This document shows, piece by piece, positions 52,441 to 61,767 of a stretch of 64,000 nt of DNA. The position numbers and the translations under genes were made by a program. Positions within the stretch are counted from its first letter, which is position 1; each line of letters opens with the position of its first letter. The notes under the pieces were generated by a model, which was given only the letters and a program-made list of their open reading frames with translations, ran no database searches and was not told where the DNA came from. The DNA comes from DATFMP01 sp035266845 (GTDB taxonomy: Bacteria; SAR324; JACQKK01), in the NCBI GenBank assembly GCA_035266845.1, contig DATFMP010000077.1:6951-70950 (forward strand), written 5' to 3'.

Positions 52441-55400
52441 ATGGTCGCTCTCAGCACGACCGCCCAGGTGGAAGAGGCGCTGCGTCGCGGTGCCGCGGGG
52501 CGCGGCGAACAGGCACCGCTCCTGCTGGACTACGCACGCATGCTGCTGGAACACGGCCCGGTGCGCTTCCTGGCGGCGCTGCCGGAAGCCGCGTTGCTGG
52601 ACTTCATGGCCCAGCGCTTTGAGTTCGCCCAGCAACGGACCTCGCAACCCTTCGCATTGCGCGTGAGCGACGGGCCGGCCCTGGCGGGCCGTGGAGGCCC
52701 CGCGTTCTCGGTGGTCGAAATCCTCGTGGACGACCGCCCCTTCCTGGTGGACAGCATCCAGAGCTACCTGGTCGCGCAGGATCTGCGCATCCAGGCCCTG
52801 CTGCACCCCATACTCAACGTGCGGCGTGACCCACAAGGCCACATGGTGGCCGTGGCGGACTACAGCGCAGGCGAGGGCACCAACGAATCGCACATGTGCT
52901 TCCTGGTGGATGCGGTGCCGGAGCGCCTGCGCCAGGGTCTGCTGGAGGAGCTGCGGGCGATCCTGTACGACGTGATCCGCTGCGTGGACGACTACGCGTC
53001 CATGACAGCGCACATGGAGCGCATCAAGACCGAGGCTGGTGCCGACAAGGCGGCCCGCCCCGTATCGCGCCTTATGCAGTGGTTCCAGGAGGGTAGCTTC
53101 ATCTTCATGGGCTACCTGCCCTTCCGCACAGCTGGCGGAGCGCTTCAGCCCCAGCCGGAGCACGGGCTGGGCCTGTTCCATCCGGCGCTCCAGCCGGCTG
53201 CGCACCATGAGGCGTTGCGCGTGCAGGTGACGCGGTTCATGGAGCGCGCGGCTGACGAAGCTCCGTTCTTCGTGGTGGAAGAGACGACCATCGCGTCCAA
53301 GATGCACCACCGCGAGCGCCTCACCGCGCTGCTGATATCCCCGCAACCGGCCGGTGGGCGCCGCGAGGCCGCCGCGCTGGTGGGCATCTTCACGGAGCGC
53401 TCGCTGCTGCTCAACGTGCTGGAGATCCCGGTGGTAGAGGCGCGCATCGCCGCGGTGTTGCGCCTCCGCGAAATTGCACCGGCCAGCTACAAGCAGCGCG
53501 AGGCCCTGGCGTTCCTGAATGGGCTGCCGCGCTTCGAGCTATTCCGCCTCCCCGAACCGATGCTGGAGCGGGTGTTGGAGTTCTTCCTGGAGGTGGTGGA
53601 TCAGCCCCGCACCGAGGTCGCGCTGCTGGAAGACGAGGACTCGGGCACGGCGCGCGTTCTGGTCACGCTGCCCGGCCGCGAATTTCCCCAGGCCAAGGTG
53701 CAACAGGTGCGCGAGCGGGCCGAGGCGCTGTTCAACCTCACCGCTCAGAACGTGTACGTCGTGCACGTGAGCACCTTCGGCATGCTGGCGCTGGTGTTCT
53801 ATCACCCCGCGGGCACGGCTGCCGCCCTGCCCGATCCCGCGCAGGTGGACGAGGCCATCCGCGAGGAACTGCTCAGCCGGGACGATCGTCTCGTGCGCCT
53901 GTGGCTGTCCGCCCGGGGCTCGGCGCTGGAGGAGCGCCTGGCACGCACCCTGGTGGAGGGCCTGCCGGAGGAGTACAAGATCGCTCACCCGCACCCGGAG
54001 ATCCTCACCGATCTGACGCACCTGGAGGCGCTGGCCAAGTCCGACGCCCCTCAGTTCGTGCTGCGCCGCGCCCCCGCCGCCGGAGGTGTCAAGCTGGTGC
54101 TGTATGGGTGGGAAAAGCTCTCCCTCAGCCGCGTCATGCCCATCTTCACCAACCTGCGGGTGGAGGTGGAAGAGGAGGAGACGGTGGAGGTGCGGCTGCC
54201 GGAGCGCCTGGCCTTCATGCACACGTTTCTGCTGCACCCGCCGCCGGGCCGCGAGATCGACCCCGAGACCCACCAGGAGCCCCTGCGGCAACTGATTTTC
54301 AACATCCTGCAGCACCGCTCGGAGAACGACCCGCTCAACGCACTGCTCCTCAGCGCGGACTTTGACTGGCGGCAGATTCACCTGATGCGGCTGTATCGCA
54401 ACTACTTGATGCAGGTGGGCACGGTCTACACGCGCAGTACGATCAACGAGACCTTGATCCGCCGGCCGCGCGCCGTGCGGGCACTGTATCAGGCGTTCCA
54501 CGCGCGATTCGACCCGGACCTGGACGCACGCGAAGCGGCCCAGCGCGAGGCCCGCGAGGAACTGGAGGAGGCCGAGCGGGAGATCGACAACCTCACGGAA
54601 GACCGCATCGTCAAGGGTATCCATAACCTGATAGGGGCCAGCATCCGCACCAGCTTCTACCAGGATCCCGACGATCCGGTCATCGCCGTTAAGCTGGCCA
54701 GCGCCGACATCGAGCAACTGCCCAGCCCGCGCCCGCTCTACGAGATCTCGGTGTACGGACCGCTGATGGAAGGTATCCACCTGCGCGGGGACAAGATCGC
54801 GCGCGGCGGCATCCGTTATTCGGACCGACCGGACGACTTCCGCACCGAGGTGCTGGGGCTGATGGCCACGCAGATGAAGAAGAACGCCCTCATCGTGCCG
54901 TTGGGCTCCAAGGGCGGCTTCGTGGTCAAGGATCTGGCGCCTTACGATGGCAACGCACGCGCCGCCGGGGACGCGCAGTATCGCGTGTTCATCCGCGCTC
55001 TGCTGAGCATCACGGACAACCTGACGCAGGGACGGCCTGTGCCCCCGCCACGCGTGGTGCGGCACGATGACGACGATCCGTACTTAGTGGTGGCGGCGGA
55101 CAAGGGCACGGCGCACCTCTCCGACACCGCCAACGCCGTCGCGCAGGAGATGGGCTTCTGGCTGGCCGATGCGTTCGCCTCCGGCGGCTCCCACGGCTAC
55201 GACCACAAGGTTGTGGGCATCACGGCCCGCGGCGCATGGGAGTCCGTGAAGCGCCTGTTCTGGGAGCAGGGGGTGGACGTGCAGCGCGACCCAGTCACCG
55301 TGGTGGGCATTGGCGACATGAGCGGTGACGTGTTCGGCAACGGTCTGCTCTCCAGCCGCACCCTCAGGTTGATCGGCGCCTTCGACCACCGCCACATCTT

Positions 55401-57183
55401 CCTCGATCCCGACCCCGATCCGGAAGCCGCCTATGCGGAGCGCGAGCGCGTGTTCCGCCTGCCCCGCAGCGCCTGGACGGACTACGATGCGTCGCTCATC
55501 AGCGAGGGCGGCGGCATCTACCCCCGCAGCGCCAAGGCGATCCCGGTCACGCCGCCACTTCGAACGCTGCTGGGCACGGAGGCCGAGACGCTGAGCGGCG
55601 AGGAGATGATCCGCGCGCTGCTCACCGCGCCGGTGGACCTGCTCTGGAACGGCGGCATCGGCACCTATGTGAAGTCGTCCACGGAGAGCAACGCGGACGT
55701 GGGCGACCCCAACAACGATGCGGTGCGCGTGGACGCGAACCGGCTGCGCGCCAAGGTGGTGGGCGAGGGAGGCAACCTGGGGTTCACCCAGATCGCCCGC
55801 ATCGAGTTCGCCTCCCTGGGCGGGGGCATCCACACCGACGCGATCGACAACGCGGGCGGGGTGAACATGTCCGACCACGAGGTGAACCTGAAGATCCTGT
55901 TCTCCGCGCTGATCGACACGGGCCAGCTGGCCGGGCGGGAGGCCCGCAACGCCCTGCTGGCCGAGCTGGAGCCGGATGTCACCACCGCCGTGCTGCGCGC
56001 CAACTTCCGTCAGGTGTTGGTGCTGTCCATGGATCGCCTGCGCTCGCAGCGCAACGTGGAGCCCTTCCTGCGGCTGGTGGACCTGCTGGCGGCGGAGGGC
56101 GGGCTGGACCGCCGCACGGAATCCATCCCGAATGCGCAGCGCTTCCAGAGCTTCCAGAACGAGGACGTCGGCGTGCCGAGGCCCGTGCTGGCCGTGCTGC
56201 TGGCCTACACCAAGATGCTGCTCTACCGGCGCATCGTGAGCGCGGAACTGGCGGGGGACGAAGCACTGGAGCGTTACTACCGGGCGTACTTCCCGCCCAG
56301 CGTGGTGCAACGCTTCCGGCTGGAGGAAGCCAACCACCCTCTCAAGCGCCAGATCGTGGCCACCGTGGTCACGAACCGCATCGTGGATCAGGCCGGCATG
56401 ACCTTCGTGGCGGAGCTGGCGGCCTTCGCCGGGCGTTCGTGGGTGGACGTGGTGGAGGCATACCTGCTGGCCGACGAGATCGTGGGCGGCCCCGACTACC
56501 GCGAGCACGTCTACGCGCTGGCCACCACCCTGCCCGCCGAGACCCAGTACCGCCTGCTGATGGAGTTGGAGGCGCTGCTGGCCGAGATCACGCGCTGGCT
56601 CCTGCTCCAGCCGCGCGGCGAGGCGCCGCTCTTCGCGGGCGAGGCTCGGCGCCGCGAGGAGTTCCGCGCCTACTGCAACGCGCTGCCCACTCTGCTGGAT
56701 GCGGAGGAGAAAGAGGAGATGGCAGACGCCATCGACGAGCTGGAGCGCGTCGGCATGCGGCCGGAGGCGGCGCGCCTGGGGGCGCTGGTGCCCTTCCTGC
56801 GCGACTACCCGCTCGTGTGCGGTCTGGCGGCCCAGGGGGATATCCCCGTGCCGCAAGCCTTTGCCCTGGTGGCCTGCGTTGATGAGCGCCTGCGCTTCCG
56901 GCAGTTGGAGGCGGCGCTGGTGACCGCCCACTATGGCGACCGCATGCAGAAACGCTTCGGAGACGGTCTCCTGCGCACGGTGGAACTGCAGCGCCGCGCC
57001 AAGCTGACTGCCGTGCTGGAGCAGCGCGGGGCGGGCGAGCCGGCCGAGTGGCTGGAGGCGTGGCTGACCCAGCGCCAGGGCCCCTGGAGCGCCTACGAGG
57101 CCACGCTACGGCAGGTGCTGGCCGTCGATCGGCCGGAACTGGTGGCACTGGCCGTCGTGATCGGCCAACTCGAAGGGGTGTAG
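52441..57183 (+). CDS. gdhB: Large NAD-specific glutamate dehydrogenase (GDH-180 type)
   Basis: A 1580-residue enzyme deaminating glutamate to 2-oxoglutarate with NAD+, typical length for the L-180 class. The long N-terminal half carries ACT-like and helical regulatory regions. The catalytic core around residues 790-830 has RGGIRYSDRPDDFRTEVLGL and MATQMKKNALIVPLGSKGGF, with the substrate-binding lysine. The Rossmann domain is seen as VVGIGDMSGDVFGNGLL, and the glycine loop LLWNGGIGTYVK follows. A ~500-residue C-terminal helical region completes it. GGAGGG lies just before the ATG. It likely works in amino-acid catabolism rather than nitrogen assimilation. Confidence 0.96.
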   Translation: MVALSTTAQVEEALRRGAAGRGEQAPLLLDYARMLLEHGPVRFLAALPEAALLDFMAQRFEFAQQRTSQPFALRVSDGPALAGRGGPAFSVVEILVDDRPFLVDSIQSYLVAQDLRIQALLHPILNVRRDPQGHMVAVADYSAGEGTNESHMCFLVDAVPERLRQGLLEELRAILYDVIRCVDDYASMTAHMERIKTEAGADKAARPVSRLMQWFQEGSFIFMGYLPFRTAGGALQPQPEHGLGLFHPALQPAAHHEALRVQVTRFMERAADEAPFFVVEETTIASKMHHRERLTALLISPQPAGGRREAAALVGIFTERSLLLNVLEIPVVEARIAAVLRLREIAPASYKQREALAFLNGLPRFELFRLPEPMLERVLEFFLEVVDQPRTEVALLEDEDSGTARVLVTLPGREFPQAKVQQVRERAEALFNLTAQNVYVVHVSTFGMLALVFYHPAGTAAALPDPAQVDEAIREELLSRDDRLVRLWLSARGSALEERLARTLVEGLPEEYKIAHPHPEILTDLTHLEALAKSDAPQFVLRRAPAAGGVKLVLYGWEKLSLSRVMPIFTNLRVEVEEEETVEVRLPERLAFMHTFLLHPPPGREIDPETHQEPLRQLIFNILQHRSENDPLNALLLSADFDWRQIHLMRLYRNYLMQVGTVYTRSTINETLIRRPRAVRALYQAFHARFDPDLDAREAAQREAREELEEAEREIDNLTEDRIVKGIHNLIGASIRTSFYQDPDDPVIAVKLASADIEQLPSPRPLYEISVYGPLMEGIHLRGDKIARGGIRYSDRPDDFRTEVLGLMATQMKKNALIVPLGSKGGFVVKDLAPYDGNARAAGDAQYRVFIRALLSITDNLTQGRPVPPPRVVRHDDDDPYLVVAADKGTAHLSDTANAVAQEMGFWLADAFASGGSHGYDHKVVGITARGAWESVKRLFWEQGVDVQRDPVTVVGIGDMSGDVFGNGLLSSRTLRLIGAFDHRHIFLDPDPDPEAAYAERERVFRLPRSAWTDYDASLISEGGGIYPRSAKAIPVTPPLRTLLGTEAETLSGEEMIRALLTAPVDLLWNGGIGTYVKSSTESNADVGDPNNDAVRVDANRLRAKVVGEGGNLGFTQIARIEFASLGGGIHTDAIDNAGGVNMSDHEVNLKILFSALIDTGQLAGREARNALLAELEPDVTTAVLRANFRQVLVLSMDRLRSQRNVEPFLRLVDLLAAEGGLDRRTESIPNAQRFQSFQNEDVGVPRPVLAVLLAYTKMLLYRRIVSAELAGDEALERYYRAYFPPSVVQRFRLEEANHPLKRQIVATVVTNRIVDQAGMTFVAELAAFAGRSWVDVVEAYLLADEIVGGPDYREHVYALATTLPAETQYRLLMELEALLAEITRWLLLQPRGEAPLFAGEARRREEFRAYCNALPTLLDAEEKEEMADAIDELERVGMRPEAARLGALVPFLRDYPLVCGLAAQGDIPVPQAFALVACVDERLRFRQLEAALVTAHYGDRMQKRFGDGLLRTVELQRRAKLTAVLEQRGAGEPAEWLEAWLTQRQGPWSAYEATLRQVLAVDRPELVALAVVIGQLEGV

Positions 57184-57190
57184 GCGGCGC

Positions 57191-57967
57191 TCAGCGCCCG
57201 CCCGCCCGCTCCAGCCAAGCCCACATGGCGTCGAAGAGATAGGCCTTCTGGTCGGTGAGGCGGTGGTCCCCCTCCTTGATCAGCAGCAGGTCCAGACCCG
57301 GATAGCGGCAGTCCTCCACGAAGCCCAGGCTGGTACGCCAGTCCACCGCATCGTCCTTCATGCCGTGCAGGATCAGCGTGGGGGCCTGGTAGCCCACCAG
57401 CAGCTTCTGTGGATCGTAGTTCAGCGCATCGTCCATCAGGCCGAAGCCGATCTCCAGGTCGATCCAACTGCTCTCGAATCGGCGCGCGCCCGTGCGCTTC
57501 CACTCCTCCATGGCTGCGGGTCCGAGCTGCCAGCCGAGCCGCCCCGGGAACTGCAGCGAGGGCGCGATCATCACCAGCGGTCCGGTCTCGCGGGGGTGCG
57601 CCACATGGTGCCAGGCGACGACGGCGCCACCCATGGATGAACCGATCAGCACGGGGTGCATGCCACCCGAGCGGGCCGCCAACCAGTCCAGCGCCACCCA
57701 CAGGTCCGCCAGCATGCGCGTCATGGTGAGGTCGCGCATGGAGCCGTCGGAATCGCCGTGTCCGCGCAGATCCAGCGAGAGGAAGCCCCAACCCTGCGCG
57801 CCGAAGCGCTCGGCGAAGTGCACGGCCTTGTCTCCGCCCCGGTTGGAGCCGAGCCCGTGCACGAACACGGCGCTGCGTGCGCCCGCCTCGACAGGCGGAT
57901 ACCAGTCCAGCACGATGGCCTCGCCTTCAGCCACGGGAATGCGATGGGTCTCGGGGGTCATGGGCAA
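57191..57967 (-). CDS. Alpha/beta hydrolase
   Basis: A 258-residue alpha/beta-hydrolase-fold enzyme. The oxyanion segment is FVHGLGSNRGG, the nucleophile elbow GSSMGG (109-114, Ser111), an acid appears in LILHGMKDDAVDW, and the catalytic histidine is in IKEGDHRLTD. DLRGHGDSDG is the common early motif. Such hydrolases act on esters, lipids or C-C bonds; the substrate is not evident. ATG at 57967 or the in-frame ATG at 57961 could start it. It converges with the glutamate dehydrogenase with an 8-base gap. Confidence 0.86.
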   Translation of the reverse strand: MPMTPETHRIPVAEGEAIVLDWYPPVEAGARSAVFVHGLGSNRGGDKAVHFAERFGAQGWGFLSLDLRGHGDSDGSMRDLTMTRMLADLWVALDWLAARSGGMHPVLIGSSMGGAVVAWHHVAHPRETGPLVMIAPSLQFPGRLGWQLGPAAMEEWKRTGARRFESSWIDLEIGFGLMDDALNYDPQKLLVGYQAPTLILHGMKDDAVDWRTSLGFVEDCRYPGLDLLLIKEGDHRLTDQKAYLFDAMWAWLERAGGR

Positions 57968-58019
57968 CGGCGTTGAAGCAGGGTGAGTGCGCGTGGGGTT
58001 CCGGCGACCCGACAGCGAG

Positions 58020-59378
58020 TCATATGGCCATGCGGGCAGCGTCAGCGCGGCCGCGCTCGATATTCACGAAGTAGAGCAGCACACCGCCGGCCACGAAGAA
58101 CACCGTCAGGCTCAGGAGCGCCAGACGCGTCTCGCCGGTGAGCAGCAGCAGCGCGCCATACACCAGTGGCCCCAGCATCGCGGAGAACTTGGAGCTTAGC
58201 GCGAAGAAGGCAAAGAACTCCGCATTGCGTCCGGCCGGCACGAAGGAGGCGAAGAGCGAGCGGCTGATGGCCTGCGAGCCCCCCAGCACCACGCCGATCA
58301 GGGCACACATCACGTAGAACTCGGCCAGTTGCGTCACGACCTGCCCGTAGGTGACCACCCCGGCAAACACGACCAGCGAGAAGTACAGCGCCGCCTTCTC
58401 CCCATAGCGTGTGGCCAGCCAGCCGCAGAATAGCGAGCCGGGGAAGGCGATGATCTGGATCATGATGATCGCCGGGATCAGCTCATTGAGCGTGATGTGC
58501 TGCGTGAGCGCGCGGTCCAGGTAGATGTTCTGCAGGGCATAGGGCGTGGCGTTTGAGATCAGCGTGGCAATGCCATCGTTGTACAGCAGGAATGCGCCCA
58601 GGAAGAGCGCCGCCTGCGGCATGCGAGCCACGTGGCCCAGGGTGGTGCGCACCTCGCGCCAAGCCCCGCGCACGGGCCCCACACCCGCCGGCCGCGAGCG
58701 CGTGGCGCCCCGCTCCGGCACCAGCGCGAAGGTGACCAGGGCAAAGCCCGCCCACCAAGCACCGACCAGCAGGAAGGCATTGTGCACGTCCCCCCGGGGC
58801 GGCACGAAGAAGATTAGCGCCAGGATCAGCGCCAGCACCCCACCGATGTAACCGAAGGCATAGCCGCCGCTGGAGACGGCATCCTGCTCCGCCGGCCCCG
58901 CAATCTCAGGCAGGAAGGCGTTGTAGAACACGTTGCCGCCCTCGAAGCCCACGTTGCCAATGAGCACCAGCAGCCCCACCGCCCACCAGGGCATCCCCAC
59001 CCATAGGCACGCCGTGGCCACTGCCCCCGTGAGGCAGTAGGCGCGCAGGAAGCGCATCTTGTGGCCGCCGCCATCCGCGATGGCGCCCAGCAGCGGAGAG
59101 CTGAAGGCCACGATGGCAGCGGAGAGCCCCACCACCAGCGACCAAGCCGCCTCCGCCGTCACGGCCACGCCCCCGATGCGCATGGCCGGCGCCGGCCCCA
59201 CGGCCAGGTGGCCCGCGTTGTGGGCCGCGGCCTCGAACACGCCCACGAAGTAAGCCGAGCCGATCACGGTGATAACGCACAGCACGAAGGCGCTGTTGGC
59301 CCAGTCGTAGGCGATCCAGCCCACGCGCTCACGGGTGGCCAGCGTGCGCCAGAACGATGACTTCTCCGCTCGGTTCAT
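58020..59378 (-). CDS. MFS transporter of the UMF1/Atg22 family
   Basis: A 452-residue membrane protein with about eleven to twelve helices. The N-terminus RERVGWIAYDWANSAFVLCV is the signature of the vacuolar-efflux-like Atg22/UMF1 group, and PLLGAIADGGGHKMRFL is motif A. The loop GSQAISRSLFASFVPAGRNAEFFAF is also conserved in the family. Bacterial members are presumed exporters, perhaps of amino acids, without settled substrates. It is upstream of and on the same strand as the alpha/beta hydrolase (52-base gap), and divergent from the small GYD-like gene. Confidence 0.88.
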   Translation of the reverse strand: MNRAEKSSFWRTLATRERVGWIAYDWANSAFVLCVITVIGSAYFVGVFEAAAHNAGHLAVGPAPAMRIGGVAVTAEAAWSLVVGLSAAIVAFSSPLLGAIADGGGHKMRFLRAYCLTGAVATACLWVGMPWWAVGLLVLIGNVGFEGGNVFYNAFLPEIAGPAEQDAVSSGGYAFGYIGGVLALILALIFFVPPRGDVHNAFLLVGAWWAGFALVTFALVPERGATRSRPAGVGPVRGAWREVRTTLGHVARMPQAALFLGAFLLYNDGIATLISNATPYALQNIYLDRALTQHITLNELIPAIIMIQIIAFPGSLFCGWLATRYGEKAALYFSLVVFAGVVTYGQVVTQLAEFYVMCALIGVVLGGSQAISRSLFASFVPAGRNAEFFAFFALSSKFSAMLGPLVYGALLLLTGETRLALLSLTVFFVAGGVLLYFVNIERGRADAARMAI

Positions 59379-59514
59379 GCCCGTCCTGTCCGCCCGTGGG
59401 GTGAATGGGGTATGGTGACGCCAGACCGCTCGCCGCCGGCCCCACCCGGGGTCAGCCGGGCCAACCTACTGCGATTGCGCCACGCGCACAACCTGCCAGA
59501 CCGCGAGGCCCGCC

Positions 59515-59808
59515 ATGGCCAAGTTCCTGATCCTGTACCGCTTCCAGCGTCCCGTGAAGGGCGGCGGACCCGAGCGCTTCCAGCGCTTCCGCGCCCTGAT
59601 GGAAAAGGAGGGTGGGCGCATCCTGGCCTTTCACGGGCTGGTGGGCATCTACGATGTGATGGTGCTGGCCGAGTATCCCGACGTGCGCTCCGCTGCCAAG
59701 GGCGCTGCGGCCGTGGGTAACCTGATCAGCGCCGAATCCACCACCCTGCCAGCCCTGGAGCAGGAGGCCTTTCTGCAGCTGCTGAAGGAACTGAACGAGG
59801 AGGGCTGA
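59515..59808 (+). CDS. GYD-domain-like small protein
   Basis: A 97-residue protein resembling the GYD family: MAKFLILYRFQ opens a ferredoxin-like fold, HGLVGIYDVMVLAEYPD holds the G-x-YD motif, and a second beta-alpha unit (AAKGAAAVGNLISAESTTLPAL) ends the domain. These alpha-beta-barrel-like proteins form dimers of unknown function. It precedes the TauE/SafE gene by 6 bases and is probably co-translated with it. Full-length for the family. Confidence 0.75.
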   Translation: MAKFLILYRFQRPVKGGGPERFQRFRALMEKEGGRILAFHGLVGIYDVMVLAEYPDVRSAAKGAAAVGNLISAESTTLPALEQEAFLQLLKELNEEG

Positions 59809-59814
59809 CGCCCC

Positions 59815-60540
59815 ATGCATCCGTTGGAGCTGCTGGTCGTGGGCGGCACGGGACTGCTGGCCGCCTACGTGAGCGGCGTGGCCGGCATCGGCCTCAGCAT
59901 CGTGCTGCTGCCGGTGCTGGTGCTCTACATGGGCGTGCGCGAGGCCATCCCGATCCTGGCCATCACCCTGCTGGCCGCGGGCCTGAGCCGCGTGGGCGTG
60001 ACGTGGCGCCACATCGCCTGGCCCGTAGTGGGCTGGTCCTGGCTTGGAGCCCTGCCGGGGGCGGCCGTGGGGGCGTACCTGTTCACGGTGGCGCCGACGG
60101 CCCTGCTCACCCGGGGCCTGGGCGGGCTGCTGCTGGTGCTGCTGGTGTGGCGTCACATCCCGCGGCGACAGCTCACGCTGCGGCGCCCGCAGTGGTTCCT
60201 GCCCATCGGCGCGGGCTTCGGCGTGCTGTCCGGTGTGGCCGCCGGGGTGGGGCCGCTCATTGCGCCCTTTTATCTCGCGGCGGGATTACGCAAGGGGGCG
60301 TACGTGGGCACGGCCGCGGCGGTGGGCCTGGGCATGCAGGCCGTCAAGCTGGCGGTGTTCGGCAGCACCGCCGTGCTCACGCCGGAGGTCATCGCGTTCG
60401 GTCTCTTCCTGATCCCCATCAGCGTGGTGGGCACGGTGCTGGGCAAGCGCACGCTGGACCGGGTGCCCGAGCGCGTGTTCGTCCTCATCATCGAAGCCGT
60501 GATGCTGCTGGGCGGGATCACGCTGCTGCTGCGGGGCTAA
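59815..60540 (+). CDS. TauE/SafE-family sulfite/anion exporter-like membrane protein
   Basis: A 241-residue membrane protein with seven to eight hydrophobic segments. It has the duplicated glycine-rich motif of the family, seen in VVGGTGLLAAYVSGVAGIGLSI and again in GVLSGVAAGVGPLIAPFYL. TauE/SafE proteins are thought to move sulfonate-derived anions such as sulfite or sulfoacetate. It is 6 bases after the GYD-like gene. No sulfonate-degradation gene is in this window, so the substrate is open. Confidence 0.88.
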   Translation: MHPLELLVVGGTGLLAAYVSGVAGIGLSIVLLPVLVLYMGVREAIPILAITLLAAGLSRVGVTWRHIAWPVVGWSWLGALPGAAVGAYLFTVAPTALLTRGLGGLLLVLLVWRHIPRRQLTLRRPQWFLPIGAGFGVLSGVAAGVGPLIAPFYLAAGLRKGAYVGTAAAVGLGMQAVKLAVFGSTAVLTPEVIAFGLFLIPISVVGTVLGKRTLDRVPERVFVLIIEAVMLLGGITLLLRG

Positions 60541-60545
60541 GTGCG

Positions 60546-61706
60546 TCAGCGCAGGGCGCCGCCCAGGCGGCCCGCGTAGCCGGTCAGCTCCAGGTAGCCC
60601 TCGCCCCGGATGGGCCTGCCGTTGCGGGTGCCATGCACCCCCACAGCACCCTCCCAGTAGGCGAAAGGCGTTCCCGCGGTCGCGGTCTGCTCCTGTGCGT
60701 CGAAGGCCGGGCTGAGGTGCAGGTGCAGGCCCTGCCCGGGCAGCGCAAGCTCCCACTCCAGCGGATAGTCGGCGCCCGACCGCGCGCTGTGCCACATGCG
60801 CCCGGGCGCGAGGGTGGCCCGCCCCGCGCCGTCGCTGGTGAGCACGATGCGGCTGCGGCGGCCGTCCGGGGCCACGTAGATGCCGCCCGAGTGGGGGTCG
60901 GTCCCGCCATCGGTGCGGCGCAGGCGATACAGCATCAGGTCGCTGCCGTCGTCCAGGCGCAGGCCCATCCAGTCCCACCCCGCGAGCTGCGGCCCAAGCT
61001 GGCTGGTGCCGAATTCGTGATCCATCCACGTAGTGCCGCTCACGGCGAAACTGTCGCCATCCACCCGCACGGTGCCCTCCGTGGCCATGCGCGGCAGCGA
61101 ATAGTACCAGGAGGCCTGCCCCGGCTCGGCGCCCTTGCGGTCCAGGCCGCCCTGGCCGTTGAGCACGGGATCGCGCTCGGCGCGCAGCGTGAGGCTCAGG
61201 GCGAAGTTCCCCGCGTCCACTCTCAGCCGCGCACCGTTGCCGCTATCTTGCAACGGATCAGCCCGCCACGACTCCACCCACACCTGCATGCGGTCCGGCG
61301 CCGCCCCGCTAAGGCCCAGGCTGTCGCGGCTCGCCCGACTGGCGTGCAGGTAGCGCTGCCCTGCGATGTCGCTCAGCGCCACCTGCGCCAGGTAGAGCGA
61401 ACGCACCGCCCAGGCGCTCCGGCGCGGTGGCTCCTGGGCGCCGGGTTCGCGGACACCCTGCCGGAAGAAGGTGACCTGATAGCCGAAGACCCGGCCCCCG
61501 GCCGTGCGTACGATGCCCGTGTAGTACCACCACTCCAGGCGGTAGGCGGGGTGCTGGCCGTGGTCGCGGGGGAAGCGCCAGGTGCGCGTACCCTCCGCTT
61601 GGCGAAAGCCCGCGGGCTGGGCGTCCGGTGCCGGGCTCGCCGCCGCGGACGCGGCCAGCACGCCGACAGCCAGCAACAGTGCGATCAGATGCGCAGGTGG
61701 GCGCAT
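60546..61706 (-). CDS. CrtC/AttH-like lipocalin-type secreted protein
   Basis: A 386-residue protein with a signal peptide (MRPPAHLIALLLAVGVLAAS). The body matches the AttH/CrtC-like domain: YRLEWWYYTGIVRTAGGRVF (the EWWYxTG motif), FGYQVTFFRQG, GTTWMDHEFGTSQLG and AGWDWMGLRLDDGSDLMLYR. The fold is a double calycin barrel. Members include carotenoid hydratase CrtC and AttH, a protein often found with LolD-type ABC genes. Here it is alone, converging on the TauE gene, so its role is unknown; periplasmic location is expected. Confidence 0.9.
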   Translation of the reverse strand: MRPPAHLIALLLAVGVLAASAAASPAPDAQPAGFRQAEGTRTWRFPRDHGQHPAYRLEWWYYTGIVRTAGGRVFGYQVTFFRQGVREPGAQEPPRRSAWAVRSLYLAQVALSDIAGQRYLHASRASRDSLGLSGAAPDRMQVWVESWRADPLQDSGNGARLRVDAGNFALSLTLRAERDPVLNGQGGLDRKGAEPGQASWYYSLPRMATEGTVRVDGDSFAVSGTTWMDHEFGTSQLGPQLAGWDWMGLRLDDGSDLMLYRLRRTDGGTDPHSGGIYVAPDGRRSRIVLTSDGAGRATLAPGRMWHSARSGADYPLEWELALPGQGLHLHLSPAFDAQEQTATAGTPFAYWEGAVGVHGTRNGRPIRGEGYLELTGYAGRLGGALR

Positions 61707-61767
61707 GGCGGGACTACGGCGAGAGCAGCGCGGCACGAGGAGTGGAGGCTCTGGCGGCGGCCTGGCC

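Noticed and set aside
53539..56931. Two long minus-strand open frames (53539-55065 and 55084-56931) inside the glutamate dehydrogenase
   Set aside because: Both are antisense shadows rich in His, Arg and Gln without recognisable motifs; the plus-strand enzyme is unambiguous.
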